Counted from the first letter of the stretch, positions 42,968 to 51,934 are shown. The stretch: 64,000 bases of DNA from Lewinellaceae bacterium (GCA_016711435.1 JADJSY010000029.1:26994-90993), one strand, 5' to 3'. The notes: generated by a model not told the origin, from the sequence alone. Numbers and translations are program-made.

Positions 42968-43288
42968 CCTTTATGTCTTTAAACTTTCAAAACGTGAATT
43001 TCTTTTATAAATGATATAAAAATTTCATGCCAAAAGCGCAAAATCCCCATTTCGGGCAAATAATTTTATGTTAAAGCCCAAATTTGCCGCATCCTGTGGG
43101 GATTTTTGTGGTTCTCTATACCATTATATACGGCGCAAACGGAGTTTAGGTTTCCATTCGTTCCAACCACCTCATTTTCAGCAGTTTTTTGGCACGAAAT
43201 ATGGCAATGAAAACTTTGTCGGTTTAGGGCGAAAACCCATACAACCTCATCCGTTTGTAATCCATTTCTTTTCTTCGCACCTGTGAAT

Positions 43289-44023
43289 ATGCACCTCGTA
43301 CGTCTGATCGGTTCCTTTGCCTTGCTGCTGTCTCCCCTGGGGCTGGCCAGACAGTATGGTTTTGTGCCGCCGCCGGCCAAGGTGCTGCACGGGATGGATG
43401 TTTCTCATCACCAGAAACAGATTGAATGGGATTCAGTAGCCGTCAAAGAACCCATCGACTTTGCCTTTGTCAAAGCCACCGAGGGGCACGATTTTGTGGA
43501 TAGTTTATTCTGCCGCAACTGGGAGGCCCTCCGACGCCATGGCATCCGCCGGGGCGCTTACCACTTTTTCAGGGCGTATGGCTGCGGCGACGAACAGGCC
43601 CAAAATTTCCTGCAATTAGTCGAATTTCAACCCGGCGACCTGGCGCCCGTGCTCGACATTGAACGCACCGATGGCATCGCACCCGAAATTATGATTCAGG
43701 AAGCGCAAATCTGGTTGCATATCGTTGAAAAAAAACTCGGCGTCAAACCCATCATTTATACGGGTTTAAATTTTTACGAAACCCACCTGAAAGGGCATTT
43801 CGACCACTATCCGCTCTGGATCGCGCGTTACAACAATGAAGCCCCTTTGCTAACGACCGGCAAACGCTGGGATTTCTGGCAATACTCCAACGAGGGCTGT
43901 CTGGAAGGTGTTTCCAAAAAAGTCGACTTGAATGTATTCCCGGGCACAACGGCCATGCTGGAACGTTTGTGCTGGTATCCGCCTGCCACCGAAACGCTGG
44001 AAGCAAGGGTTGTAGCGCCCTGA
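43289..44023 (+). CDS. GH25 family lysozyme
   Basis: This muramidase cleaves peptidoglycan between MurNAc and GlcNAc. The 244 residues have an N-terminal signal or anchor (LVRLIGSFALLLSPLGLA), then the GH25 barrel: HGMDVSHHQKQIEWDSV, IDFAFVKATEGHDFVD, GIRRGAYHFFRAYGCG, LAPVLDIERTDG (catalytic Asp/Glu), PIIYTGLNFYE, YPLWIARYNNEAP and WDFWQYSNEG. The alternative GTG start at 43283 adds two residues. Self-remodelling or attack on other bacteria are both possible. Confidence 0.92.
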   Translation: MHLVRLIGSFALLLSPLGLARQYGFVPPPAKVLHGMDVSHHQKQIEWDSVAVKEPIDFAFVKATEGHDFVDSLFCRNWEALRRHGIRRGAYHFFRAYGCGDEQAQNFLQLVEFQPGDLAPVLDIERTDGIAPEIMIQEAQIWLHIVEKKLGVKPIIYTGLNFYETHLKGHFDHYPLWIARYNNEAPLLTTGKRWDFWQYSNEGCLEGVSKKVDLNVFPGTTAMLERLCWYPPATETLEARVVAP

Positions 44024-44033
44024 ATATTATTTA

Positions 44034-44091
44034 ACCCATTGACTTACATTGCCTTTTGCCCTTTGCAATTTTGCTCTTTTACTTACCTTTG
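44034..44091 (+). promoter_or_regulatory. TTTTGCC repeat forming the promoter of the M28 peptidase gene
   Basis: TTTG at 44062-44065, 18 nt, then TACCTTTG at 44084-44091 match the Bacteroidota promoter. The -33 element lies inside the TTGCCTTTTGCCCTTTGC repeat shared with 25906-26012 and 62763-62838. Confidence 0.75.
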
Positions 44092-44111
44092 CGGCCAAAA
44101 TTAAATTGACC

Positions 44112-45344
44112 ATGAAGTTAATATCGCTTATCACAGCCCTGCTGCTGGCTGTTTCCAGTTGTTTTGCCCAGGAAATTTCAGAAAAAAATCTTCGTAAACA
44201 CGTCACCTACCTCGCTTCCGACAAATTGCAGGGGCGCGGCACCGGCACACCCGCCGAACTGAAAGCGGCCGAATACATCGCCAAACAGTTCAAAAAAATA
44301 GGCCTCAGCCCAAAAGGCGACAACGGTACCTGGTTCCACGCGTTCGGTTTTAAAAAATCATCCGATCCGCACGGCGGCATTTCGGAAAACAGCCCGCAGA
44401 TTTACAGCCGCAATGTGGCGGGCTACCTCGACAACGGCGCCGAACACACCATCGTGATCGGGGCGCATTACGACCACCTCGGCCTGGGTCTCGACCACAA
44501 TTCACTGGAAGCCAATTCGGCAGGAATGATCCACAACGGCGCCGACGACAATGCCAGCGGCACATCGGGCGTGATCGAACTTGCCCGGTATTTTGCCAAA
44601 AACAACATAAAAGAGCAGCACAACTTCCTGTTTCTTTGTTTTTCCGGCGAAGAACTCGGATTGGTCGGTTCCAAAAAATTTACCGATTACCCGACCATCG
44701 ACCTCTCGAAAGTGAGTTTTATGGTGAATATGGACATGATCGGCCGATTGAATGCCGAGAAAAAACTGATCGTAGGCGGCGTCGGTACGGCGCCCGATTT
44801 TGTGCCCGCAGTAAAAGGCATTTCGACCGATTTGAGTATTAAATTGGACAGTTCGGGCATCGGCCCCAGCGACCACACTTCTTTTTACCTGAAAAACATA
44901 CCCGTGCTGTACCTGTTCACCGGCCAGCACTCCGACTACCACAAACCTTCCGACGATACCGAACTGGTGAATTTTACCGGACAGACAAAAGTGCTTGACG
45001 TCGCCCTGCAGCTCATCAAAACCTTGGATAAAACATCCAAACTGACATTCCAGGAAACCAAATCGAACGAGAGTGACACGCCCCGCTTCAAAGTAACCCT
45101 GGGCATTATGCCCGACTATACCTTTGAAGGCGAAGGCCTGCGCGCCGACGGCGTTACGGATGGTAAAGCCGCTTCCAAAGCAGGCATCCAAAAAGGCGAC
45201 ATCATCATCGGTATGGGCGATATAGAGATCAAAAACATGCAGGATTACATGAAAGGGCTGGCCAAATTCAAAAAAGGCGACAGCACTACTGTGCGTGTCA
45301 AACGCGGTACGGAAGAAAAAAAGATGGATGTGACGTTCCAGTAG
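44112..45344 (+). CDS. Secreted M28 family aminopeptidase with C-terminal PDZ domain
   Basis: The 410-residue protein has a signal peptide (MKLISLITALLLAVSSCFAQ) and the M28 zinc sites: IGAHYDHLGLG (His/Asp), NGADDNASGTSGVIELAR (bridging Asp), FSGEELGLVGSKKF (catalytic Glu-Glu), VNMDMIGRL (Asp) and SDHTSFY (His). A PDZ domain follows (GIQKGDIIIGMGDIEIKNMQ). It should degrade peptides in the periplasm or outside the cell. It has its own promoter and no operon partners. Confidence 0.94.
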   Translation: MKLISLITALLLAVSSCFAQEISEKNLRKHVTYLASDKLQGRGTGTPAELKAAEYIAKQFKKIGLSPKGDNGTWFHAFGFKKSSDPHGGISENSPQIYSRNVAGYLDNGAEHTIVIGAHYDHLGLGLDHNSLEANSAGMIHNGADDNASGTSGVIELARYFAKNNIKEQHNFLFLCFSGEELGLVGSKKFTDYPTIDLSKVSFMVNMDMIGRLNAEKKLIVGGVGTAPDFVPAVKGISTDLSIKLDSSGIGPSDHTSFYLKNIPVLYLFTGQHSDYHKPSDDTELVNFTGQTKVLDVALQLIKTLDKTSKLTFQETKSNESDTPRFKVTLGIMPDYTFEGEGLRADGVTDGKAASKAGIQKGDIIIGMGDIEIKNMQDYMKGLAKFKKGDSTTVRVKRGTEEKKMDVTFQ

Positions 45345-45365
45345 CCCCGAACCCTGTTCGTTGAA

Positions 45366-45443
45366 CATTGGTCAATGAAAATTGGTCATTTTTTAATTAT
45401 TAATTCAAATAATGTCCAATTTTCAATTTTCAATGACCAATGT
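45366..45443. repeat. Palindrome, TTGGTCAATG/TTTTCAA words
   Basis: Left ATTGGTCAATGAAAATTGG, right CCAATTTTCAATTTTCAATG then ACCAAT. Arms are about 24-33 nt with a loop containing TTAATTATTAATT. Confidence 0.8.
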
Positions 45444-45576
45444 ACAAGTAAGAAAACACCCACTCCGCCAAACAAAACCCCTTGCCACATTGTTATCCGG
45501 CGGTGATATTTTAAATTTGCAGTCCTTTTATACCGGTTGCACTTGTTTCATTGTTCCACTTCTCAATTAAAAAAAT

Positions 45577-45990
45577 ATGTATCCGATAGCACTCACTACC
45601 CCGATGGCACAAGACCTGACGGATTTTGGTTTCGAAGCGCTCAGCACACCCGCTGAGGTAGAACAAGTTCTTGAAAATCAGGAAGGTACCGCCCTGGTGG
45701 TGATTAACAGCGTTTGCGGCTGCGCGGCTGCTATGGCTCGTCCGGGCGCTAAACTTTCCGTTCAGGGTGAAAAACGCCCCGCGAAACTCTACACCGTTTT
45801 TGCCGGTGTGGATACCGAAGCGACACAAAAAGTGCGCGAGTTTCTGGCGCCATACCCGCCCTCTTCCCCGGCTATCGCGCTGTTCAAAGATGGTAAACTG
45901 GTGCATTTCCTGGAGCGCCGCCACATCGAAGGCCGTCCGGCTCAGATCATTGCGGAGAATTTGAAATCGGCATTTGAGACGTATTGCTAG
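45577..45990 (+). CDS. BrxA/BrxB family bacilliredoxin
   Basis: The 137-residue thioredoxin-fold protein (YphP/DUF1094 family) has the CGC active site in INSVCGCAAAMARPGA (about residues 45-60). Other family stretches are YTVFAGVDTEATQKVREFL and PPSSPAIALFKDGKLVHFLE. In Firmicutes such proteins remove bacillithiol from proteins. The thiol used here is unknown. It is monocistronic and followed by a perfect palindromic terminator-like hairpin. Confidence 0.93.
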   Translation: MYPIALTTPMAQDLTDFGFEALSTPAEVEQVLENQEGTALVVINSVCGCAAAMARPGAKLSVQGEKRPAKLYTVFAGVDTEATQKVREFLAPYPPSSPAIALFKDGKLVHFLERRHIEGRPAQIIAENLKSAFETYC

Positions 45991-45997
45991 GAATTAA

Positions 45998-46090
45998 AAT
46001 AGAACACGGATTTAATGGATGAGACACGGATTTTTCAACACATAGCACATTGAAAAATCCGTGTCTCATCCATTAAATCCGTGTTCTATT
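45998..46090. repeat. Perfect 41-bp palindrome with 11-nt loop (ACACGGAT words)
   Basis: The arms 45998-46038 and 46050-46090 are exact reverse complements. It lies between converging genes (bacilliredoxin and a small lipoprotein) and could terminate both, although no U-tract follows. Its words are shared with 16286-16370. Confidence 0.97.
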
Positions 46091-46104
46091 TCAATCCCGA
46101 CCAT

Positions 46105-46305
46105 CTACTTCATCTTTTTCTTCATCTTGCCCGGAAAAAGCCCCGACTGACTCTTCTTACTCGTTTTTATTTCGCCTTTGCGATTGGTTTTGGGTTTCAG
46201 GCTTTCGTTCGCCGGACAGCCGCTTTTTTGGCTACAGGCAGGGGCGGTGATGGAAATGGCGAACAGGAAAAAGAGGAAAATACCGAGATAACGCGGAAAC
46301 TTCAT
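46105..46305 (-). CDS. Small Lys-rich exported protein
   Basis: The 66-residue product begins with a hydrophobic export signal (MKFPRYLGIFLFFLFAISIT) and has a lipobox-like TAPAC, then SQKSGCPANESLKPKTNRKG and ends in a basic tail SGLFPGKMKKKMK. Small lipoproteins with this layout occur in Bacteroidota; function unknown. The longer frame starting at 46395 runs through heptad repeats (GTGAGTT) and is rejected. Confidence 0.55.
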   Translation of the reverse strand: MKFPRYLGIFLFFLFAISITAPACSQKSGCPANESLKPKTNRKGEIKTSKKSQSGLFPGKMKKKMK

Positions 46306-46397
46306 ATTGTGCGTAGTGAGTTGTGAGTTGTGAGTGGGCAAATAACGTGATTTTGAATGATTTCGTACTTGCCTTGCACATACCGAATGTTTCATTT

Positions 46398-46673
46398 TTT
46401 ACCACAACGGACACCAAGAGGTTTCACAAAGGACACTAAGCGTAGAGTTGACCACACATTTCCGGTCATTTGGCCAAATGCAGCTGCCGTGCGCGGGTCT
46501 TTTGACCCCGCACTTTTTCCCGAAAAGTACACGTAATATTACGTTCACATCATTTTCAACCCCTGATTAAGTCGGAAAGTAAAAGGCCCCACAGCAGGAA
46601 TACTAAGCGGGACGAGTCAACTCTACGCTTTGTGTCCTTTGTGAAAACCACTTGGTGTCCTTTGTGGTAAAAA
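46398..46673. repeat. Long palindrome, ACAACGGACAC word family
   Basis: The left arm 46400-46452 (TACCACAACGGACACCAAG to CGTAGAGTTGAC) pairs with the right arm 46612-46672 (GTCAACTCTACGCTTTGTG to GTCCTTTGTGGTA). The loop contains CGCGGGTCTTTTGACCCCGC, a hairpin of its own. No gene lies in 46306-46710. Confidence 0.85.
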
Positions 46674-46710
46674 ATCTTCGCGTTAAGGCAGAAATGTCTT
46701 ATTTTTTCTG

Positions 46711-47880
46711 CTACGGTAACTCCGGCGCCGGACAATTTTCCCATTTCGTCGTTTTCAAAACATACACCTCCCCGCGATTCCGTTTTCTTTTGGGCATTAC
46801 CAGTCCTTCCCACGCCCGCCCGCAGGCATTGTGCAAAAGCGCCCCGTCTAACCAAAGCCTGCCGCCTTTTTCTACGGTGATCTGCGCTCCGGCGGGCAAC
46901 GACAGTCGACACGAGATGCGCAGCGAACCGCCGGCTGCCACGGTCAGGTTGCCTTCCAGGTCGCGGGCGCCGCTCCAGACGACCGAATCCTGAATGACCA
47001 CATCCCGACCCTCCCGGCGTTCGCACCAGGTGGGTACCAGGCAGCGTCGCAGCCGACTTTTATCGCTGGACAATACCTGATGAACGCGCCCGATCTGGCA
47101 GGGGGTCATTGCCATCTGGTAGGCGTTGTAGTCCATCATATTGTTGGTAGCCTGGTCGCGGCAGGGCGGCGTTTCAGTCCATTCCCAGCATTTATTGGGG
47201 TGTTTGTCGGTATCCGGGCAGTTGTCTTCGCCCCAGGCGTGGCTGAGCGAAAGCAGGTGGCCGACTTCGTGGTTGAGCAGGGCTTCGTGGCCGAAAGCAG
47301 CGTTTCCCTGTTCGTACAAACCCGCCATTTTCAGGGCCGTACCCAGCGCAATGCCTTGTAAATTAGCCTTGTACGTGCGTGACCGGATGCTGTCGTCGGG
47401 ATGTACCTGGATAAAGATATTTAAAATAGAATCCAGGCCGATGCCGTATTTATCCAGCACCTGTCGGTTGTAGTTGTTCTGGTTTTTGCCGACATAAATC
47501 AGGTAGTACAACGAATCATCGTAGTGGAAATAAATCCCGTCGTCGCCGGGCTGCGGCCATAACACGTAGCGATAATTTTTGGGCAGCACCGCCGTTCCTT
47601 CCGGCGAGCGCCAGTTGCGGATATTGGTATCGAGTTGACGGTTGGCGCCTTCCAGCAGGCGTTTGCAATAATCTCGCCCCGCTTCCGGTCGAAAATTGTG
47701 GCTGCTGTCCCGGCTGTTCATGATGTGGAAATTCACGCGCAGCAGCCGTTCCGGCATATATTCGGGATGGACTTTATCGGGCAGATAACTTTGCCAGTCG
47801 CCGCAGCGGGCTACCTGTCTCGCAGAAACAGGAGATTGCCCGCGCAGCCCAACGCAGCCGATTGAAAACACAACTGCCAC
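46711..47880 (-). CDS. M43-type (pappalysin-like) secreted metalloprotease
   Basis: The 389-residue protein starts at a GTG with a signal-like segment (AVVFSIGCVGLRGQS). The zinc site is NHEVGHLLSLSHAWGEDNC (HExxHxxxxxH), with the downstream Met-turn in NNMMDYNAYQMAMTP. Cysteines around CPDTDKHPNKCWEW and CRDQATNN likely form the family's disulfides. A beta-helix-like C-terminal region (DVVIQDSVVWSGARDLEGNL) follows. No full T9SS domain is seen, so the C-terminus may be shortened; it ends ENCPAPELP. Confidence 0.85.
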   Translation of the reverse strand: MAVVFSIGCVGLRGQSPVSARQVARCGDWQSYLPDKVHPEYMPERLLRVNFHIMNSRDSSHNFRPEAGRDYCKRLLEGANRQLDTNIRNWRSPEGTAVLPKNYRYVLWPQPGDDGIYFHYDDSLYYLIYVGKNQNNYNRQVLDKYGIGLDSILNIFIQVHPDDSIRSRTYKANLQGIALGTALKMAGLYEQGNAAFGHEALLNHEVGHLLSLSHAWGEDNCPDTDKHPNKCWEWTETPPCRDQATNNMMDYNAYQMAMTPCQIGRVHQVLSSDKSRLRRCLVPTWCERREGRDVVIQDSVVWSGARDLEGNLTVAAGGSLRISCRLSLPAGAQITVEKGGRLWLDGALLHNACGRAWEGLVMPKRKRNRGEVYVLKTTKWENCPAPELP

Positions 47881-47948
47881 CAGGCACTATTTCGTTATCC
47901 AAAACATTGATTATCAATTAATTTTGGAAAGGAATTCATGCCTGCCAT

Positions 47949-48260
47949 TTAAGGCTTTGACATACCGTAGGAAGTAATCCAGGCCATCACGCCACCACTC
48001 AGGTTGCGCACATTTGAAAAGCCATTGGCCTGCATCATCGATTGCGCCATACCGGAACGTTGGCCGGAACGGCAATGCAACACGATTTCGTCGTTTTTAT
48101 GGTCATCGAGTTCCCACATCGAATTCATGAGATCTCCGAGTGGAGTCAATTTGGCGCCGAGGTTGAATTCTTCGTATTCCCAGGGTTCGCGGACGTCGAT
48201 AAAGATGAATTTTTCGCCAGCTTCGAGTTTTTGTTTAAGTTCTTCTACTGTAATGTCCAT
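47949..48260 (-). CDS. Single-domain rhodanese-like sulfurtransferase
   Basis: The 103-residue rhodanese fold has the active-site loop EIVLHCRSGQRSGMAQSMMQ (Cys about residue 64), FIFIDVREPWEYEEFNLGAK in the first half and NLSGGVMAWITSYG at the end. It carries persulfide sulfur to acceptors. No sulfur-metabolism genes are adjacent and the palindrome upstream separates it from the PASTA gene. Confidence 0.93.
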   Translation of the reverse strand: MDITVEELKQKLEAGEKFIFIDVREPWEYEEFNLGAKLTPLGDLMNSMWELDDHKNDEIVLHCRSGQRSGMAQSMMQANGFSNVRNLSGGVMAWITSYGMSKP

Positions 48261-48267
48261 GTGAGGT

Positions 48268-48375
48268 ATGTGTTTCGTGTTTGGTGTTTAGTGTTTGGTG
48301 GTGATTTTCGTTTGGCGACCGTGAGTGGTTTAGGCAACGCACTCGAAACACCAAACCCGAAACACCAAACACTAG
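48268..48375. repeat. Palindrome, GTGTTTCGTGTTTGG words
   Basis: Left GTGTTTCGTGTTTGGTGTTT (48270-48300), right CGAAACACCAAACCCGAAAC (48342-48372). The words are closely related to 42825-42967. It overlaps the 3' end of the PASTA gene. Confidence 0.85.
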
Positions 48376-49199
48376 TCTGTGCAATTCTTCGGTTTTTCCT
48401 GGGTCAGAAACAAATCCACCTGTTCGCCTTTGCGCATCGTGCCGTTGGCGTCGAACTTGGGCGTTTGTCGCCACACGTAGGCCGTTTCTTCATCCGTCAC
48501 GGTCGCATCTTTAAAAATAGTGCCGATACTGAGTCCGCTGGCCTGGATCAAGAAACGCGCTGCATCGAGGCTTTGACACAAACAATCGGGTATATTAACC
48601 GTGGTTGTCACTTCCTCGCTGACTACAAAATCGATCGTGCCGCCCATTTCGATGGAATACCCGTAGCGGATTTTCTGCGTGATGGTATCGCCGCGATAAA
48701 TCACCGCTACAATTGTATTCGCCTCCAGTTTCGGATCGGCGGCGCGCGCCACAATACGCGGTTTCAAGCCCAGGCGACTCAATTTACGGCTGTAAATATC
48801 GTAATCGTCGCTGCCGGCGAGGCCGGGCAGTTTGATAATATCCGGGTTGTTTTTTGCTACGGTGAAGTAGATCGTGCGCCCTTCTTTCACACGGCTTTCC
48901 GCTTTCGGGTCCTGTGCGATGATTTCTCCCGGCGGTTTGCCCGGCACATAAATCGAGTCGCTGACCGCCACACCAAAGTCGCGGGCGCGGGCTTTGCGGG
49001 CTGCTTCACGGAAACCCATGCCCACATAACTGGGCACCTGCACGCTTTCACCGTGGTTGGTATAGCACTTGAGCCACCAGAATGTGAGCAGCAAAATGCC
49101 ACTCACCATGGCCAGCATACTCAGGCAGTTTCGGATCACGAAAGCCGCCGTAAAAAAAGCATATAATTCAACGCCGAAGCGCCGGAGTCTTTGCCACAT
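48372..49199 (-). CDS. PASTA domain membrane protein
   Basis: The 275 residues have a short cytoplasmic N-terminus, one transmembrane helix (CLSMLAMVSGILLLTFWWL, about 27-45) and three PASTA domains (VQVPSYVGMGFREAARKARA; IKLPGLAGSDDYDIYSRKLS; VNIPDCLCQSLDAARFLIQA). PASTA domains bind peptidoglycan; in Bacteroidota such kinase-free proteins are common. It has no kinase domain and probably acts at the cell envelope. Confidence 0.9.
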   Translation of the reverse strand: MWQRLRRFGVELYAFFTAAFVIRNCLSMLAMVSGILLLTFWWLKCYTNHGESVQVPSYVGMGFREAARKARARDFGVAVSDSIYVPGKPPGEIIAQDPKAESRVKEGRTIYFTVAKNNPDIIKLPGLAGSDDYDIYSRKLSRLGLKPRIVARAADPKLEANTIVAVIYRGDTITQKIRYGYSIEMGGTIDFVVSEEVTTTVNIPDCLCQSLDAARFLIQASGLSIGTIFKDATVTDEETAYVWRQTPKFDANGTMRKGEQVDLFLTQEKPKNCTD

Positions 49200-49445
49200 G
49201 GTTATCTGTTGTTTGTCGAGGGTGGTGTATTCATTGTTCTTACCCGCAAAGATAGATGTAGTGGTGGATATGTAGTTATCGGTTATCAGTTATCCGTTAT
49301 CCGGCGGAGACTGAAGCTTTTTATAAAAATAAACCAAACTGAATTTTATACAGTTCCTCAGTTCGTTTTCGTTTTCAAAAAATTTGATAAAAGTAGGGCT
49401 GGTAACCGAGACAATCGTGCGCAGGCTTCCGTTTCTTTGCGGATG

Positions 49446-49586
49446 TTTTTAGTGTTTTTGTGTTTTGGTTTTTTTGTGTTTTAGTAGAACACCTGCTTGG
49501 TATGGATAGAAATAAGACAGGGAATACTGAAATGCCCAAAGCGAAGCACCTCAAAAACACTAAAACACCAAAACACAAAAACACTA
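49446..49586. repeat. Palindrome, TGTTTTAGTGTTTTTG words, directly before mvaD
   Basis: Left TTTTTAGTGTTTTTGTGTTT (49446-49485), right CTCAAAAACACTAAAACACC (49549-49585). It ends 6 nt before the decarboxylase ATG, so it forms the 5' UTR. A GTTATC array lies at 49274-49302; no gene in 49200-49591. Confidence 0.85.
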
Positions 49587-49591
49587 TTCAC

Positions 49592-50680
49592 ATGTACGAA
49601 AATCCGCGTCTCATCATCGATTCTTCCAATCCGCCCGAAGCCGGCAGCATCACCTGGCGCTCGCCCAGCAATATCGCGCTGATCAAATATTGGGGCAAAT
49701 ACGGCCGGCAACTGCCTCAAAACCCCTCATTGAGCCTCACTTTGGCGGCCTCCTGCACGGATACCATGCTGGAATACGCATTCAAAGAAGAAGCCGGCGA
49801 CGGACAAATCGACCTGGAATTTTATTTTCACGGAGAAGCCAACGAGGCATTCAAAAGCAAAACAAAGGCATTTCTGGAAAGCCTGCTGCCCGTTTTTCCG
49901 TTTTTGAAACAATTGAAATTAGTGGTACAAACCGGCAACTCCTTCCCGCATTCGGCAGGCATCGCTTCTTCGGCTTCCGGCATGTCGGCGCTGGCACTGT
50001 GCCTTTGTTCGCTGGAAGACGCCTTGTTCGGCACCCTGCAAGACCCGGCTGATTACGACAAAAAAGCCTCCTTTGTTGCCCGTTTGGGCAGCGGATCGGC
50101 TTGTCGCTCCATTTTTCCCCATGCCGCCGTCTGGGGCGAAACGCCGTTGGTGGCAGGCTCTTCCAACGAATTTGCCGTGCCTGTGGCCGAACAGATACAC
50201 GAGACGTTCAAAAATTTCCACGACGATATCCTCATCGTCAGCCAGGACGAAAAAGCCGTCAGCAGCCGCGACGGCCATGCGCTGATGGATGGCAACCCGT
50301 ATGCCGAAGCGCGTTACGCACAGGCACGGCAACGCCTGGCGACCTTGCTGGAAGCCATGCGCAGCGGCGACCTGGCCACTTTTGGTAAAATCGTGGAAGA
50401 TGAAGCCATGACCCTCCATGCGCTCATGATGTGCAGCAACCCATCCTATACCCTCCTGCGCCCCAACTCATTAGTTATTATCGAAAAAATCAGGGCATAC
50501 CGCGCAAAAACCGGCCATCCTGTCTATTTCACGCTCGATGCAGGCCCCAATGTGCACCTGCTTTACCCGGGCGATATTGTCCATGAAGTGCGCGCTTTTA
50601 TCGAAGACGAACTGAAAGATTACTGCGAAGACGGCTATGTGCAGCAGGACTGGGTGGGAGAAGGGCCGGAGGAGATGTGA
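49592..50680 (+). CDS. mvaD: Diphosphomevalonate decarboxylase
   Basis: This GHMP-kinase-fold enzyme converts mevalonate diphosphate to isopentenyl diphosphate. The 362 residues show SPSNIALIKYWGKYGRQLPQ (about 22-41), NSFPHSAGIASSASGMSALA (ATP loop), ARLGSGSACRSIFPHAAVWG (with the catalytic-loop Ser) and YFTLDAGPNVHLLY (catalytic Asp). Start 49592 was chosen because all upstream codons in the frame lie in the palindrome. It implies a mevalonate route for isoprenoids; no other pathway gene is in the window. Confidence 0.95.
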   Translation: MYENPRLIIDSSNPPEAGSITWRSPSNIALIKYWGKYGRQLPQNPSLSLTLAASCTDTMLEYAFKEEAGDGQIDLEFYFHGEANEAFKSKTKAFLESLLPVFPFLKQLKLVVQTGNSFPHSAGIASSASGMSALALCLCSLEDALFGTLQDPADYDKKASFVARLGSGSACRSIFPHAAVWGETPLVAGSSNEFAVPVAEQIHETFKNFHDDILIVSQDEKAVSSRDGHALMDGNPYAEARYAQARQRLATLLEAMRSGDLATFGKIVEDEAMTLHALMMCSNPSYTLLRPNSLVIIEKIRAYRAKTGHPVYFTLDAGPNVHLLYPGDIVHEVRAFIEDELKDYCEDGYVQQDWVGEGPEEM

Positions 50681-50755
50681 CTATCGTGAGTGGTGAGTGG
50701 TGAGTAGTGAGTTTACAATCACTCGGGTTAAAGGGTGAATAGATAGGCCTCACCC

Positions 50756-51056
50756 ATTGATGCCTGGAACCTTTGAAATTCAGGGTTGTGTCAAAAGTCG
50801 GATTCTACTTTAGCCATGGTTTTAGTGTGGAAATTTCGCGTTACCTCACGCGCCGAAGAATTGCCCAAAATTCGGGATGACTCATGTTTCGCACCGAAAA
50901 AACCAAGTATAATTTGGCATCTTATTTTACTTCGACCCTTTTGACACAACCTCCTGCAAAATTGGGCTTTTAGACTTGCAAATAGCTAGGATTTATGTTT
51001 ATGATGTAGGGGCGACCCTTGTGGTCGCCCGAATTTCAAAGGTTCCAGGCATCAAT
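50756..51056. repeat. Nested inverted repeat filling the gap after mvaD
   Basis: The outer arms 50756-50780 and 51032-51056 are perfect over 25 nt (ATTGATGCCTGGAACC...). A hairpin GGGCGAC/GTCGCCC lies at 51011-51030. A GTGAGTG heptad array precedes at 50685-50712. No gene is visible in 50681-51248 apart from the element below. Confidence 0.85.
50784..50951. mobile_element. 168-bp MITE-like element with terminal inverted repeats
   Basis: The ends are exact inverted repeats over 14 nt, GGTTGTGTCAAAAG (50784-50797) and CTTTTGACACAACC (50938-50951), with TCG/CGA nearby extending the similarity. GTTGTGTCAAAA-type ends occur on some insertion sequences. No transposase ORF is present. No target-site duplication is obvious. 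Confidence 0.5.
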
Positions 51057-51248
51057 GCGCATCACCTCACGCCGCTTTCAATTGCAAACGCCATGTGAAA
51101 CATCAAAAGAACCTTTCCTTTTGGCATTATTTCGTGTACTTTTGCATTGTTATTTGAAAATTCAGGAATCCAAAAATTTCGGGTACAAATGATTGTTAAC
51201 CAGTCATATACTCGAATACTCAAAACTTCAAATACTCAATACATCAAC

Positions 51249-51746
51249 ATGTCTGTTCTGGTAAAAAAATCGTTCGCCTGGATCTGGATGGACGCGCTGC
51301 TCACGGCCACGATGGGCGTCAGCGTACACCAGATATACTGCTATTGTGCAGGCATGCGTTCGGTGTCTCTTTTTACTGTTCAGGACGAATGTTCGACCCA
51401 AAAAACAAATGAGGAGCAGGCCGCAAACATACCTGCCTGCTGCGCCAAAAAATCGCCCGCAAAACCTTCCTGCTGTAAAACAGGTGCTGCCGATTCCGAA
51501 AAAGAACCCGGTTGCACGAAAAAAACCACCCGGGTATTTCAACTAAAACCCGAATTCACCGTCGCGGAATCGGATTTCGGCAAAATTATTCACTGCCCGG
51601 CAGATCTTCCTCCGGCGCCTGTTTTTGTATGGCAAACTGAAAATGCATCCACCACACAATTAGTTGGTATTCAGGCATTTCCAAACCCTCCCCCACCCCT
51701 TTCCGGGCGCATGATCTGTGTGCGCCATTGTATTGCGATTTGTTAG
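51249..51746 (+). CDS. HYC_CC_PP-like small Cys-rich exported protein
   Basis: The 165 residues begin MSVLVKKSFAWIWMDALLTA (signal or anchor). VHQIYCYCAGMRSVSLFTVQ follows, then CC pairs in ACCAKK and SCCKTG, and a final PPPPLSGRM. This order (H-Y-C, CC, CC, PP) marks the Bacteroidota HYC_CC_PP family, which often precedes TonB receptors. Copper or heavy-metal handling is suggested by the Cys pattern and by the HMA protein downstream, but is not proven. Start 51249 is chosen over 51147 for the fit to the family N-terminus. Confidence 0.75.
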   Translation: MSVLVKKSFAWIWMDALLTATMGVSVHQIYCYCAGMRSVSLFTVQDECSTQKTNEEQAANIPACCAKKSPAKPSCCKTGAADSEKEPGCTKKTTRVFQLKPEFTVAESDFGKIIHCPADLPPAPVFVWQTENASTTQLVGIQAFPNPPPPLSGRMICVRHCIAIC

Positions 51747-51755
51747 ACACAGGTA

Positions 51756-51870
51756 GGTAGCATGGCCTTCAGGCATGGAGGGCGGAATTTATTACGCCTA
51801 AAGCGTGGAAAAACAATAGGAAGCGGAATAAATTCCGCCCTCCGTGCCTGAACCAAAAGGACGTGCTACC
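51756..51870. repeat. Palindrome with GGAGGGCGGAATTTATT arms
   Basis: Left GGTAGCATGGCCTTCAGGCA then TGGAGGGCGGAATTTATT; right GAATAAATTCCGCCCTCCGT then GCCTGAACC...GTGCTACC. The loop contains ACGCCTAAAGCGT. Unlike most others the arms are not heptad arrays. Confidence 0.85.
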
Positions 51871-51934
51871 CCCGGCTTCGCACTACAATCAAGTGAATCT
51901 TCCAATCACAATAATCGGGGTCTACCTGTTGTCT

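Noticed and set aside
46556..46710. ORF extending beyond the M43 protease end
   Set aside because: It is in a different frame and consists of the palindrome arm.
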